Notes under the pieces: generated by a model | What the model was told of the DNA's origin: nothing | What the model saw: the letters and a program-made list of their open reading frames with translations, nothing else | Database searches by the model: none | In this document: one piece after another, positions 10,545-22,800 of the stretch | Position numbering within the stretch: position 1 is the first letter of the stretch | Layout of the letters: each line of letters starts with the position of its first letter | From: Fremontodendron californicum | Taxonomy: Eukaryota; Streptophyta; Magnoliopsida; Malvales; Malvaceae | Assembly: GCA_030761205.1 (NCBI GenBank) | Contig: JAULJL010000027.1 | Span: forward strand, 6,391,001 to 6,455,000 | Reading direction: 5' to 3' | Length of the DNA stretch: 64,000 bases | Program-made: the position numbers and the translations under genes

Positions 10545-13027
10545 AAATAACACAAAAACAAACTTAGCAACATACTTCAGGATATCTAAAACTGTAAATT
10601 AACCAGTTGGTCAGAAAAATGTAAATTGATTGTATATGTACATACTAACTCCTGTTTGATTGGAAAACCAATCTCTGCGAGCGCAACTTACTGCTTTATG
10701 TAATTGTACATACTTAATGAAAAACATCATATTCTCATTCATATACCGATTATCAGCAACAGACCGATTATACAAAAAATGGTCTATACATAGCTGTACA
10801 AAATGTAAGGCATGAAAAATGCGACATATGAGCAGGTTCGAAATATATACAAATTGCTGGAGTCATCTATGATTTGCTCAGTTTAGTTGCTTTTACAGAG
10901 CTAGGAATCTACATGGTATACCAAATATCAGCAAGAGCATTGCAATATTATGCAACTTGAGCAACAAAAGTAAATATCAACAAGCTTGATGAAATGATTC
11001 AGGTGTTGAAATCTTAACTTTCTATTTACAAGCATTCCCACAAATATAATGATTACATACATTGTTGACACTATTATAAATTGTAAATTGTAGTAATTAG
11101 AAAAGAATCAGGCCAAGTTATTTTAGGGTATTGTGGGAATAAATCATATATATTGATATAAGAGAAAAGAAATTAGAAATAAGTTCAGGTTTTAACAACT
11201 ACAAATGTTATTTTGTGAACCAAAAAAAATCTTATTCTGATTTCCGCAAAAATGAGAAGCACAAAAAATGGAATGAGCACTAGTGAAAAGCAGATGTATA
11301 AATGAAAATCTTGCAGGTTGATAAGGTCTAGAGGTATTAATCATAATAAATAGGATTAAATCTTTAGTGCATCATTACAATTATAGAAATACTTGATTAT
11401 AGTAACTAAAAGTTATGATAACTTAAAGCAATAATTGATAGCAAAAAACCCTGAACCTTATGATTATTGTTTGCCCACCAAAGCAGAGTTTTTGCCTTTT
11501 AAAACGATTAAAAACTAACAAACTTGATAATAAATGCTTCCACAAAATAAGTCCACTTATATGTATATATAGCAACTATATGTACATTTTTATATAGTGA
11601 CAATTTCTACCATAAACCCTAATGATTTAAGCTCTTACATGTTCCCCTCTTTAAAATCACCAATGAAGCAAAAATATAATGATTCATACAAAATGAATAA
11701 GACTAGTAAATAAATAACTTTTACAAATTTACTATAGAGGGGCCTCAAACCCAATCCATAATCTCTCCTCCTAATCTTGGAATCCTTTAAAACTACTATA
11801 AAATAACACTTTTGCTAATAAATGCTTCAAAAAAATAAGCCCACTTATTTTCGTCCAACCTCTAGGACTTTGGATCCTTGTTAAAGTGCAGCAGATGAGA
11901 TGCTAGTGCAATACTAAGTCAGTGCATGTATTTATTCCATTTTCAAGTGGTAGAATGTAACAACTAAAAAGTTGTTCAAGCCAATTTTTGAGTAATTTTA
12001 ATATAATAATAATGAATATAAAAGCCAAGGTGAAACCATTTTACCTTTTCAAACAAACTGCCACATATATCTGGGTGTATACTTCTGCACATTTCTTATG
12101 TGCAAATGTTATCTATTTCAAGTTTCAAAATATCCGAATACTTGTCTATGTTGCTACCCTGAATAATTTCACTCACCAAACATGCTAACATGATGCTGGC
12201 ATATGTTGGCCAAAAAAAAAAAAAAAAAATGCAAGATGACAATAGTTTACCAAATACTAAATGTCATAAGGCAAATGACTCACAAGAAAGAGAAGACGAA
12301 AGTTGATAATAAACAAGGTTCCAGCCTCATTAGTATTAATAAGAACAACACCATGATCCTGAAAAAAATATTCCAAAATGACATTACTTTTCACTATGTT
12401 ATTCATAACATTAAAAAAAAAAAAAAATGAAATCCTTATCTTAATAGCATTCGCCTACTAGTCAAGAACATGACAAAAGGAGAGGAAGATTCAAGATTCT
12501 TGAACTGCTTTCCTGCTCTAATATTGACTTAATAATTTTTGAATTTCTCATTTCAATCAAAATAATAATTTGTGATCTAAGTTACAACTTGTCTACAACT
12601 ATAATTCAAATTGCACCCATGATTTCAAGAATCTATTAATCGAAAGGAATTAAAAATAAAAGCAAAACAATTCTTAAGTACCTCCTCTACAACTTGCTCA
12701 GCTTCAAGCAAAAACTCCAAATTTACATGCGAAATCGACCTCGTAACCAGCTGTAATCTTCTCTGAATCTTCAGATACTTGATTATTCTATGAATTTATA
12801 GATGAAAAAAAAAGCATAAGTGTGAGTTGCTGAAAGAGGAATAAAGAGACGGCAGAGAGAGAATGAACTAAACAAAATGAAAGAGGAATAGGTTTGGGTA
12901 TTTAGGTCTTTACAATTTCCTTAAGACCAATTTCTTAATTTTTCATTTCTCTTTTACAGATAATTATACAACATTATACCATTGAACATTTATTCTACTG
13001 TTGAATGGATATTTTTCAAATTCTCCC
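10545..13027. other. Right part of the gene-capture element without a recognised gene
   Basis: AT-rich DNA and the right terminal inverted repeat. A minus-strand stretch at about 12677-12780 is open, ends at a GT donor-like site (complement of GTACCTCC area), and reads like LQLVTRSISHVNLEFLLEAE; it may be another captured exon but I could not place the family. A 17-A run lies near 12213. Confidence 0.35.
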
Positions 13028-13319
13028 CCAAAAAAAAATTCAAATTGGGGGAAATTTGAACTACTTTTTTGTTTTCTGAAATTTTGGAACTGGTCAGTCA
13101 CATGGGAAAGTAGTCATCGCTTTTAGATTAATTCATGGGAAAACTTTATTAAAAAAAGATTTATGAGTATGAATTTGTGAAACTACAACTTTTAAATTTA
13201 ATTGATAAAAAACAAAATAAAATAAAATAATCAATATTCAATGATATATACATATATTATTTTTTATTTAAAAATGAATTAAATTCATTTTCTTTGATAA
13301 GTAAAATTTTTATTTTATC

Positions 13320-13740
13320 CAAATAAGCAGGAAATTCTACTACAATATTTACAAACTGCAAGCTAGCAACACAAGTCCTCCAACTTATTCAATTACATGA
13401 ATGTCCCAAGAATCACACAATGACTTGTTGTCAGAACTAACAGTGTTCCTAATACCAGAGATCTTATCCCTAATTACACTGGATATAAGATAAAAAAGTA
13501 ATTGATCTGATCTTCCTGCTTCACTATGGAACCTTCTATTCCTCTCCTGCCACAAGTAGTAAACATAAGCGTTCCAGCCAACCTCAATATTAAGGAGCTT
13601 AGTTTCTTCCCTTTTAGCTCCTTTACTGCCCAACTTAATTCCTCCCTCATGATCCAACTGGTTTGCTAACCCCACATGCTGTCAGGATTCTGCTCCACAG
13701 TTGTTTTGAGAAGTCACAGCTAAAGAAGATGTGATCTCTA
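13320..13740 (-). pseudogene. LINE-type retrotransposon 3' ORF fragment
   Basis: The minus strand reads FFSCDFSKQLWSRILTACGV, then a 96-codon open stretch (13675-13385) including NAYVYYLWQERNRRFHSEAG. This resembles the C-terminal zinc-binding region after the reverse transcriptase of plant L1-type LINEs. It is absent from block B. There is no RT core, so it is a 5'-truncated or internally broken remnant; a T run lies near 13750-13775. Confidence 0.65.
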
Positions 13741-13869
13741 GTCACAGCTAAATTCTTTTTTTTTTTTTTTTTTTTCAAAAGAAATTATGCTAATTTTTTT
13801 AAAGAAAAAAGAACAACTAAAGTTTGCAATATCCATCACATAATTATTTGGAGAAACAAACAAAAAAAA

Positions 13870-16800
13870 CTACCTAGCGAGGGGAACACTCGATTCACTA
13901 TCCAGATTAACAGTGATCTCATTTTCGATAGAATCATCTCCTAAATTCTCATGCCTTTTGGCCTTTCGAGCAACCTCAGTAGCTAAACACTCTTCCAGTT
14001 CCATTACGACATGATTCATGGCTGGCCTTCGAGAGCCAGTTGGAGATAGACAAGCCATTGCTATTTCTAAAGCTTTCCAAGCAGAATTGACATCAAAATT
14101 TCCTTGTAATCTCTGGTCAATGATATTTCGAATATCCCCTTCCACAAGCTTGATATTAGCCCATTGACTTATGTGTATTACCTTTTCTTCTTCAGCTTTA
14201 ATAATTACAGGTTGGCCTGTGATTATCTCCAACAGAACAACCCCAAAGCTATAAACATCACTTTTCTCAGTTAGCCTGTTTGATCTGTAATACCTGCATG
14301 TCACCCAAACCAGCGACTAACTCAATAACATTTCAAAATTCAGAACAATTAACATTGTGCTTCTATATTTAAAATTCCAGTTAAATATATATGATTGCCA
14401 GCATGTATCTGATGGATTGTGTAAAATTATATGTATAAAATTCAGTTTGAAAAAATCAGAGTGAAACCAAATTAGGCACTTACTCAGGGTCAAGGTATCC
14501 GGGTGTTCCAGCAACAATTGTTGAAACATGAGTGCCACTTTCAGTGGGGAAAAATCTTGAGAGCCCAAAATCAGCCAGTTTAGCTTGGAATTTGTCATTT
14601 AACAAGATGTTGGCCGTCTTCACATCTCGGTGCACTATTGGTGGCTTACAGCCGTTGTGTAGATACTCTAGTCCTACGTACAACCTCATCATGCTTTTAT
14701 TAGGAGTAATAATATATAATTGAAAATTAAATTGGAAAATTATATATATACACTACAGCAATTTTGGGTTTTAGTGGCATTTTATTGGTGGCGTTTTACT
14801 TAAAAATGCCGTCAAGTACCGTGTTTTTGTAAAGTGAGCAACGTTTCTACCCCAAACGCCACTAAAAATTAATTTAGTGGCATTTGTAAGGAAGGAACGC
14901 CGCTAAATGAGATCAATTACCGGTGTTTAGAATCAAAAACGCCGCTAAATGTTTCTCAAATTACACGGTTCTTTTTTACTGCTAAAAAATTATCTGCTAT
15001 TTTTATCAAAAGAAACGCAACGTTTTTATTAGTGTATTTAGCGACGTTTCTTATAACAAACGCCGCTAAATGAGAATATTTAGCGGCGTTTGTATAAGAA
15101 ACGCTGCTAAATGTTTCAATTACCGGCAATTGTCTAAAAAACGCCGCTAAATGTATGACATTTTAAAAAAATCAGAAGAGTACATTTAGCGGCGTTTGTC
15201 TACATAAACGTCGTTAAATGTTTTAATTTAGTGGCGTTTGTCTGAGAAACGTCACTAAATGCTTCAATTAGCGACATTTATCTGAGAAACGCTGCTAAAT
15301 GTATGACATTTAAAAATAGAGAAGAACATTTAGCGACGTTTGTCTCCATAACGCCGCTAAATGTTTCAATTTAGCGGCGTTTGTCTGAGAACCGCAGCTA
15401 AATGTTTCAATCAACGGCATTTGTCTGAGAAACGCCGCTAATGTATGACATTTAAAAAAAATCAAAGGAGAACATTTAGCGGCATTTGTCTCCATAAACG
15501 CCGCTAAATGTTTCAATTTAGCGGCGTTTCTAGTATACAAACGCCGCTAAATATTAAAAAAATCGAGTGACAAAATTTATCCTTTAAAAAAAAAAATAGA
15601 TTTACAATTTAGCGGCGTTTGTCGAAACAAACGCCACTATTTGCTGAAAGTATAATCAGTAACAGGCCCCTATCCTCTTTACCCAAAGCACAAAACTCAC
15701 TTTTTCTCCCCCTCTCTCTCTCTCCATCCTCTCATACCCATAAGCTTCTAAGTCAAATATTTAAGCAAAATTTTGTTAATCTCTTTCCATTCTTAGAATA
15801 TTCTTATTTGAAGGTAACAAGTTTATATTTTTGCATTTTATAAATTGGGGATTTTAATTTAAGTTTTTGCCTTTTTTTTTTTTTTTTTTTCCAGGTTCTA
15901 AAGATTGAATTGAAAGAGGCATTTTGACAGATGATGAAGCTTGGAGGTTAATTTTTTTACTTTTGCTTTTCATTGACTTTAATCACTGGTTGTTTTACAA
16001 ATTTGAAAAAAAATTATAATAACTTGTAATGTTAGTGCAGGATTGGCAATAGGAGTTTTGAACCTTACAATTGTTATATATTTTCAGGTACAAATCAAAT
16101 TTTATACTACCTTATCTTGTTTAATTTAAATTTTATTCCAATTGTTATATGTTGATTATTTTGTGCTTTCTTAATAGAATTGTTGTATAATGATATTTTA
16201 TAATATACTATTAAATTTTAATATATTTCTATTATGTATTGATCGTAAACTATAATGTAAATATATTGAATAATACTATTAATTATAATTTTTAAATAAA
16301 ATAAATTATATATATTTTTTACAAATTTTGGAAATTTAGCGGCGTTTGTGTTATAAAAAAGCCGCTATATTTGTGAATATTAAAGAACAAAATTTTAAAA
16401 TTAACGGTGTTTCTCGAGACAAATACTGCTAAATCTTTCAACTTAGTGGCGTTTCTTGAGACAAACACCTCAATTTTTTTTAAATTTAGCGGTGTTTTTT
16501 TTTTTATCTACAAAAGCCGCTAATTTATTCTCAAATACCATCCGCTGCAGTCTTACGCTGGCATTTATAAACGCCGACAAATATCTCTACAAACGCCGCT
16601 ACACTAGCGGCGTTTTTGTTTCAAACGTAGGGAAATTTTCTGGCATCGTTTTTCTCAACACTTTTAGCGGCGTTTTTCAGAAACGTCGCTAAATTTTAGT
16701 GGCATTTAAAAATGCCTCTATTATGAAGAAGAAAAAACACCGCTGAAGACCTATTCTGCTATATATATATATATATGCAAGTTGTCTACTAGGTAACAAG

Positions 16801-19800
16801 CTCCAAACCTTGTCCTGACTCCATTGCTATACGAAGTCTCTCCTCCCAACTCAAAGCATCTTCTGTATTACCTACAAAAGCAAAAAAAAAAAAAAAAAAA
16901 CGTTTACGAAACAGAGTCTGAGTAGTTAGAACTTATATTGCTCCGACTCTTAATTTTTCTTGAAATATCTGTGTTCAGTATCCGATGCATAGACGAATAT
17001 GAGTATGGGGATATGATCTTCCAAATACTCTCCAAATACATGAAAATCTTAAAAAAAATAAAAATAAATATACCCGTGTCGGATACTCACACCCGAATCC
17101 GAATAACATAGGTTAGAACTCAATATTCTAATTTGAAGGTATATATTAAATATGAACTCTAACAATGAAGAATTTATAAGATGGGAGAAAATAAATCTCT
17201 CATTATACACAAGATTAGATGTACAAAAAATATATTTATATTATTAAAAGATTTCTAGTAATAACCACAAATTAACCTGATAGATAGTCTCTTAGATTTC
17301 CATTAGCCATATACTCATAGATGAGCCCCATGTTGGTGTCTTGATTGCAATATCCAACTAGGGCAATCAAATTTCTATGATGAACCATTAAAAGAAGTTC
17401 CACCTATATTATTTCAACAACAAAAACAAAAAAAAGAAAATTGTTAATTAGACAAATTTAATAAATACTATAATACTAAATGGATTTATATTTGATGTAC
17501 TGAGAGTGTATAAATTTATATATTATTAGTGAACCAAATGATGTCACTTCATTAAAAATAAAATCATTTGTATTTATTTTTAAATTTTTTAATGAGATGG
17601 TATTATATGATTCATTGATAGTGTATAAATACATCTGACAATTTATACACGGTCAGTAATATAAACTCATAAATATATGAGGTACAAATACCTCTGCCTT
17701 AAACTGCTTGTACCCTTGAACTGAAGATGAGGAAAGCATTTTCACTGCAACTTGAGTGTCACCAAAGTAGCCGTAGTAAACTGTTCCAAATCCTCCCCGA
17801 CCAAGAATCTTCTCAAAGTTGTTGGTTATTTTGCGAACCTCTGAGAATCTGAATTGTTGAGTCTTTGACTTCAATGATTTCATCCTTGTTTTCTCATTCG
17901 CTCTCCAAACTGATCAAATTAATTGTACTTAAGTTAAAGACTTAAGACTTAAGAGTAGTAGTAAAACTAAATTGATATTATCTGCTATAAAAATCTTTAC
18001 CAACTAACTGGAAATTTCCAGGCTAACAAAAAAATTTTACATGGAAAACTTCATCTTCCCTATTCTGAAATTATAATCCTAGCTTGAATGCATGTTACAG
18101 TACTGTAATCGTACCTTGTTTTCTTCTTCTAAGAATCCAGAAAATAGCCAATGCTGCTATGATGATGAACGATGTGCTAACTGATGCTACGACCGGAACA
18201 ATAAACTTGTTCTTCTCCTTCTTCTTCGTGGGTGAAATTGGTGAATAAAGATTTGGATTTTCATCAAAACTTCATTTTGCACGAGAGATGAAAATTGAAG
18301 AAGAAAACTTAGAATTATAACGGTTGATAATAACTAGAGTTTATATTTGATGCACTAACAGTATATAGATTTTATACATTATCAATGAATTATAATAAGA
18401 TACATCATCAAATAATAAAACAAAAAATAGTAATTAAAGAACTTATAAATAAATATCAATAAATTTATTTAAACATAATTAATATTAATTACAAATATTG
18501 ATTTTTCTCTCTCCTCTATGTATCTCGACAATCTCATCCTCCTGTTTTTCATATTTTTCGTTCTCTAAAAAAAATACTAATTTTGGTATGCTCTTTACTT
18601 TGTTGATTTTCATGTATTTGTATCCTTAAACTCTCTAATTTATTTTTCTTAATTTCATTTCAATTTTACACTTTCTTACTTCGATTTGCATTCCAACTTC
18701 TTCAGGTAAGGTTTTCTCCACTCCTCCCTGTTTGATTTCCATTTTCATTCTTTGATTTTTCTTGGTAAATTTCGATCTCATCTTCTCTTCTAAAATATCA
18801 AAATCTTTCATTAGATCGACCAAATATTTCCAGTTTCAGTCCTGAACTTCTTGTTAAACATGGGGTCTAGTCCCATGTTTGTTTAACAAATATGAGTAGC
18901 CAAAGTTGGCAAGAATCCAACTTTACACCACAACCACCGAAAGTGGTATTTCCACTCACCTCATGTGGCAAACTTGCCACCTTCATCATTGATGGGCAAT
19001 GATGGTGTTTGCCCACATGCAATGTCTTACAACTTGCATGAATGCCTATAAAAGGGCATTTGTATTCGTAAGAGAAATGCACCAAGAAGGCAAGACGAGC
19101 CTCAGATTGAGAGAGCATCAATATAGAGTAGAAGAGTATTTGCTCCACAGTGAGAGCAAGAGAGAAATAGGGTATTCAACAATTGGGGTTTTTTTTTTCT
19201 GGATTTTTATTGGGGTATTTTTATCACAAAGAATCATAATATTTTGTCAAATCCAGGAGAAATTTTGAGGATATATTCTCGAAGAGGTAACTTTGTTATA
19301 TTGTTCCAATTGTTGTGAATCTTAAGTTTTAATCCAAAAGCTTAAGATATTGTACTTTTGTAATCTGCCTATTTTTCATAGTGGATTTTACTCGGATTTT
19401 GTCCCGTAGTTTTTACCTCATTTTTAGAGGGTTTTCCACGTAAATTTTGGTGTTGTTTATTCCTGCCTATATTATCTGTTACTTGGCATAGATTTTATTT
19501 TCTCAGTATTATTATTGGCTAATTAAGTTGTCAAGATTTTGTGGTGTTTTATCACGTTATTCCGCTAATATTTTGTCCAAGGGCCCAACAAATGGTATCA
19601 GAGCTATTGCAAAAATCCCGATCGATAATACTGCAGCATCCCGGGACGACACTGTAGCAGTTCGATCCTGTAGCAGCTCGATCCTGTAGCAGAATCGTCA
19701 CTGTAGCTGTTCGAAAATATGGAAGGAGATGCGGGTTCCATGATGAAATTGACAGGCTCAAATTATTCCATATGGAAGCCAATGATGGAGGATCATCTAT

Positions 19801-22800
19801 ACTGCAAAGATTTCTATGAACTAGTCATGGGTGATTCTGCTAAGCTAATAGATATGAAAGATGAAGATTGGAAAAGGGTAGATAGAAAGACACTAGGTAC
19901 CATTAGAAAATGGATTGATATCAGTGTTTTTCATCATGTAGCCCAGGAGACGAATTCCCATAATATGTGGGAAAAATTATCAACATTGTACGAGAGGAAG
20001 ACTGGCCAGAATAAAGCTACTCTCGTCAAAAAAATTTATACTCTTCAATATAAGGATGGACAATCGATGACCGAGCACTTGAGTAACTTTCAGAATCTGT
20101 TGAATCAGATGACTACTCTGGAAATTACTTTTAATGATGAAATGCAGGCAATATTTCTTTTGAGTTCTTTACCAGACAGTTGGGACACGCTGGTTGTAAC
20201 TGTCACAAATTCAGCTTCTAAAGTAAAGTGAATTTGTAGACGGTAAAGGATAGTCTTTTCAATGAAGAAACAAGGCGAAAAGAGATGGCATCTGTTGAAA
20301 ATCAAGCCCTTGTCACAGAGAATAGGGGTAGAACCAGAGACAGAGGCCAAGATAATAGAGAATGCAGCAAGTCTAGAAATCGGTCTAAATCCAGAAGTAA
20401 AGTCAAGTGTAATCATTGCGGCAAACCTGGCCATATCAAGCGAAATTGTCGACACTTGAAGCAAGGGCAGAACGAAGGGACGAGCTCCGAGAGATCACAC
20501 GATAGCAATGTTGCAGCAGTACATTCTGATGATGAATCAATTGCATTATACTGTACAGAGGGAGAGTGCAACCATATCGGTGATGAAGGCATTGAATGAA
20601 TAGTCAACACCAATGCAGCATTCCATTGTGTTCCCAAGAAGGAGTTGTTCACAACTTACAAAGTTGGAGACTTTGGTTGTACAAAGATGGGAAACAAGAG
20701 CGTATCTCCGATTGTAGGAATTGGAGATATTGTTGTATATACCAACACCGGGTGTAAACTTACGTTGAAAGACATAAGACACATTCCAGACTTGTGATTA
20801 AACCTGCTTGCAATTAATGTCCTTGATAGAGAAGGATACGAGAGCCAGCAGTAGGATGGACGGTGGAAGCTGCTAAAAGGGTCTTTGATAGTTGCAAAAG
20901 GAAAACTATGTTGCACTATGTTTAAGACCTGGACAAATTATCAACTTGCCAAATAAATGCAGTTGAGAACGATGTTTTAGCAAATTTGTGGCACAAAAGG
21001 CTGGCACACATGAGTGAGAAAGGGTTGCAGACTTTGGCGAGGCAGTCCCTCATTTCCTCAGCTAAAGGTATGTCGTTAGACTCATGTGATTATTGTTTAC
21101 TTGGAAAGCATCGTAGAATTTCTTTTAGAAAAACCTCTAGGAGAAAAGAAAATTTATTAGAGTTGATTTCACTCTGATGTATGTGGTCCCATAGAAGTAG
21201 AATCAATGGGGTGTACATATATTTTGTTACTTTTATTGATGATGCTTCACGAAAAGCTTGGGTGTATTTGTTAAGAACACAAAGCCAGGTACTGCAGTTT
21301 TTCTAAAAGTTTCATGCCATGGTGGAAAGGATGACAGGATTATCCTTGAAGTGTCTCTGCACTGGTAATGGTGGAGAATACACATCTAAAGACTTTGAAG
21401 ATTATTGTTCAAAGCATGGAATACAGCATGAAAAGACAGAACCTGGAACACCTCAACATAATGGTGTAGCTGAAAGGATGAATAGCACCATTGTAGAAAA
21501 AGTTAGATGCTTGTTGAGAATGGATAAGTTGCCAAAAGCATTATGGGGTGAAATAGTCAACACAGCCTGTTACCTAATCAGTAGATCACCATCAGTACCA
21601 TTGGACTTTGACATTCCAGAGAAAGTATGGACAGGAAAAGACGTCTCATACTCACACTTGAAAGTCTTTGGTTGTAAAGCATTTGTCCATGTGCCAAAGG
21701 AGCAAAGATCAAAGCTGGACAACAAAGTTGTTCCGTGCATATTTGTCGGCTATGGTGGTGAAGAATTTGGTTACAGGCTATGGGATCCAGAGGAAAAAAA
21801 GATGATCAGAAGCAGAGATATGGTCTTTCATGAAGATGAGACCATAACAGACCTAGAGAAGAAAGAGAAGACTACAAAAGTATTCGTTGAATATGATGTT
21901 CCAACTCCACCAAAAAGAGCCACAGACGGTGGAAATGCTCGAGAAATAAAACGTGGGAACCTAGATGAGCCAGCAACAGTGAGTGATGAGTCAAATGCTA
22001 TGGAACAGCCAGATGAAGAGGTTGTTGAGCAGGGGGAGCAACCTTCTCTGCAAGAGATTGTAGAATCTTCACTTCGAAAATCAACAAGAGAGCATCGACC
22101 ATCTTCTAGATATCCCAATTCTGATTATATCTTGATTATTAAAGAGAGAGAGCCAGAGAGCTTCGAAGAAGCGCAGTCTTTCAAAGACAAAAATTGTTGG
22201 TTGGAAGCAATGCAAGAAGAAATTAATTCTTTGCAGAAAAATGACACCTATGATTTGGTTGAGCTTCCAAAAGGAAAGAAACCAAGTGGGTGTACAAGTT
22301 GAAGAAAGATGGCGACAAGCTAGTGAAGTACAAAGCTCGATTAATGGTTAAAGGCTTCAGCCAGAAAAAAGAATCGACTTTGATGAGATTTTTGCTCCAG
22401 TAGTAAAAATGTGTTCTATTCGAGTGGTACTAGGCCTAGCAGCCAGTCTCAACCTTGAGATTGATCAGCTTGATGTAAAGACTGCATTTTTACATGGTGA
22501 CCTGCATGAGGAGATTTACATGTAACAACCAGAGGGTTTTGATGTAAAAGGGAAAGAACACTTGGTGTGAAAACTGAAGAAGAGCTTGTACAGATTGAAG
22601 TAGGCTCCGAGACAGTGGAACAAAAAGTTTGATTCATTTATGGCGAGTCAAAAATATGCAAGGACAACTTCAGATCCTTGCGTTTACATCAAAACTTTCC
22701 CAAATGGTAAATTCATTATCCTCTTGTTGTATATTGATGATATGTTAATTGTTGGACAAGATGCAATGATGATTAGCAAGTTGAAGAAGGAATTATCTAA

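Larger units (their letters stand above)
6560..13027. mobile_element. 6.5 kb TIR transposon carrying host gene fragments (Pack-MULE-like)
   Basis: Block B runs directly across the site where block A has this 6.47 kb segment, so it is an insertion. The ends form an imperfect inverted repeat: left GGGTTAATTTGAAAAACATC and, read inward from the right, GGGAGAATTTGAAAAATATC. Similarity continues inward for roughly 100-150 bp (GGTAAAGACTTAAACAC against TGTAAAGACCTAAATAC). The target is A-rich, so the target duplication cannot be read reliably. No transposase frame was seen. The interior carries coatomer beta' exons (+), a 60S L8 fragment (+) and a histone H2A fragment (-), which is the hallmark of a non-autonomous gene-capturing Mutator-like element. 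Class assignment rests on long TIRs plus captured genes. Confidence 0.75.

Noticed and set aside
15310..15540. 76-codon minus-strand ORF
   Set aside because: It is a translation of the AGCGGCGTTT repeats and has the expected low-complexity pattern.
14780..15640. Repeated near-palindromes in RLK1 intron 11 as a CRISPR or terminator array
   Set aside because: Spacing is irregular, the repeats occur in both orientations, and they are bounded by CACTA-like ends in a plant intron.
18635..18823. 62-codon Lys/Glu/Met-rich minus-strand ORF in the MULE-like element
   Set aside because: It is short and of low complexity, with no domain and no splice context.
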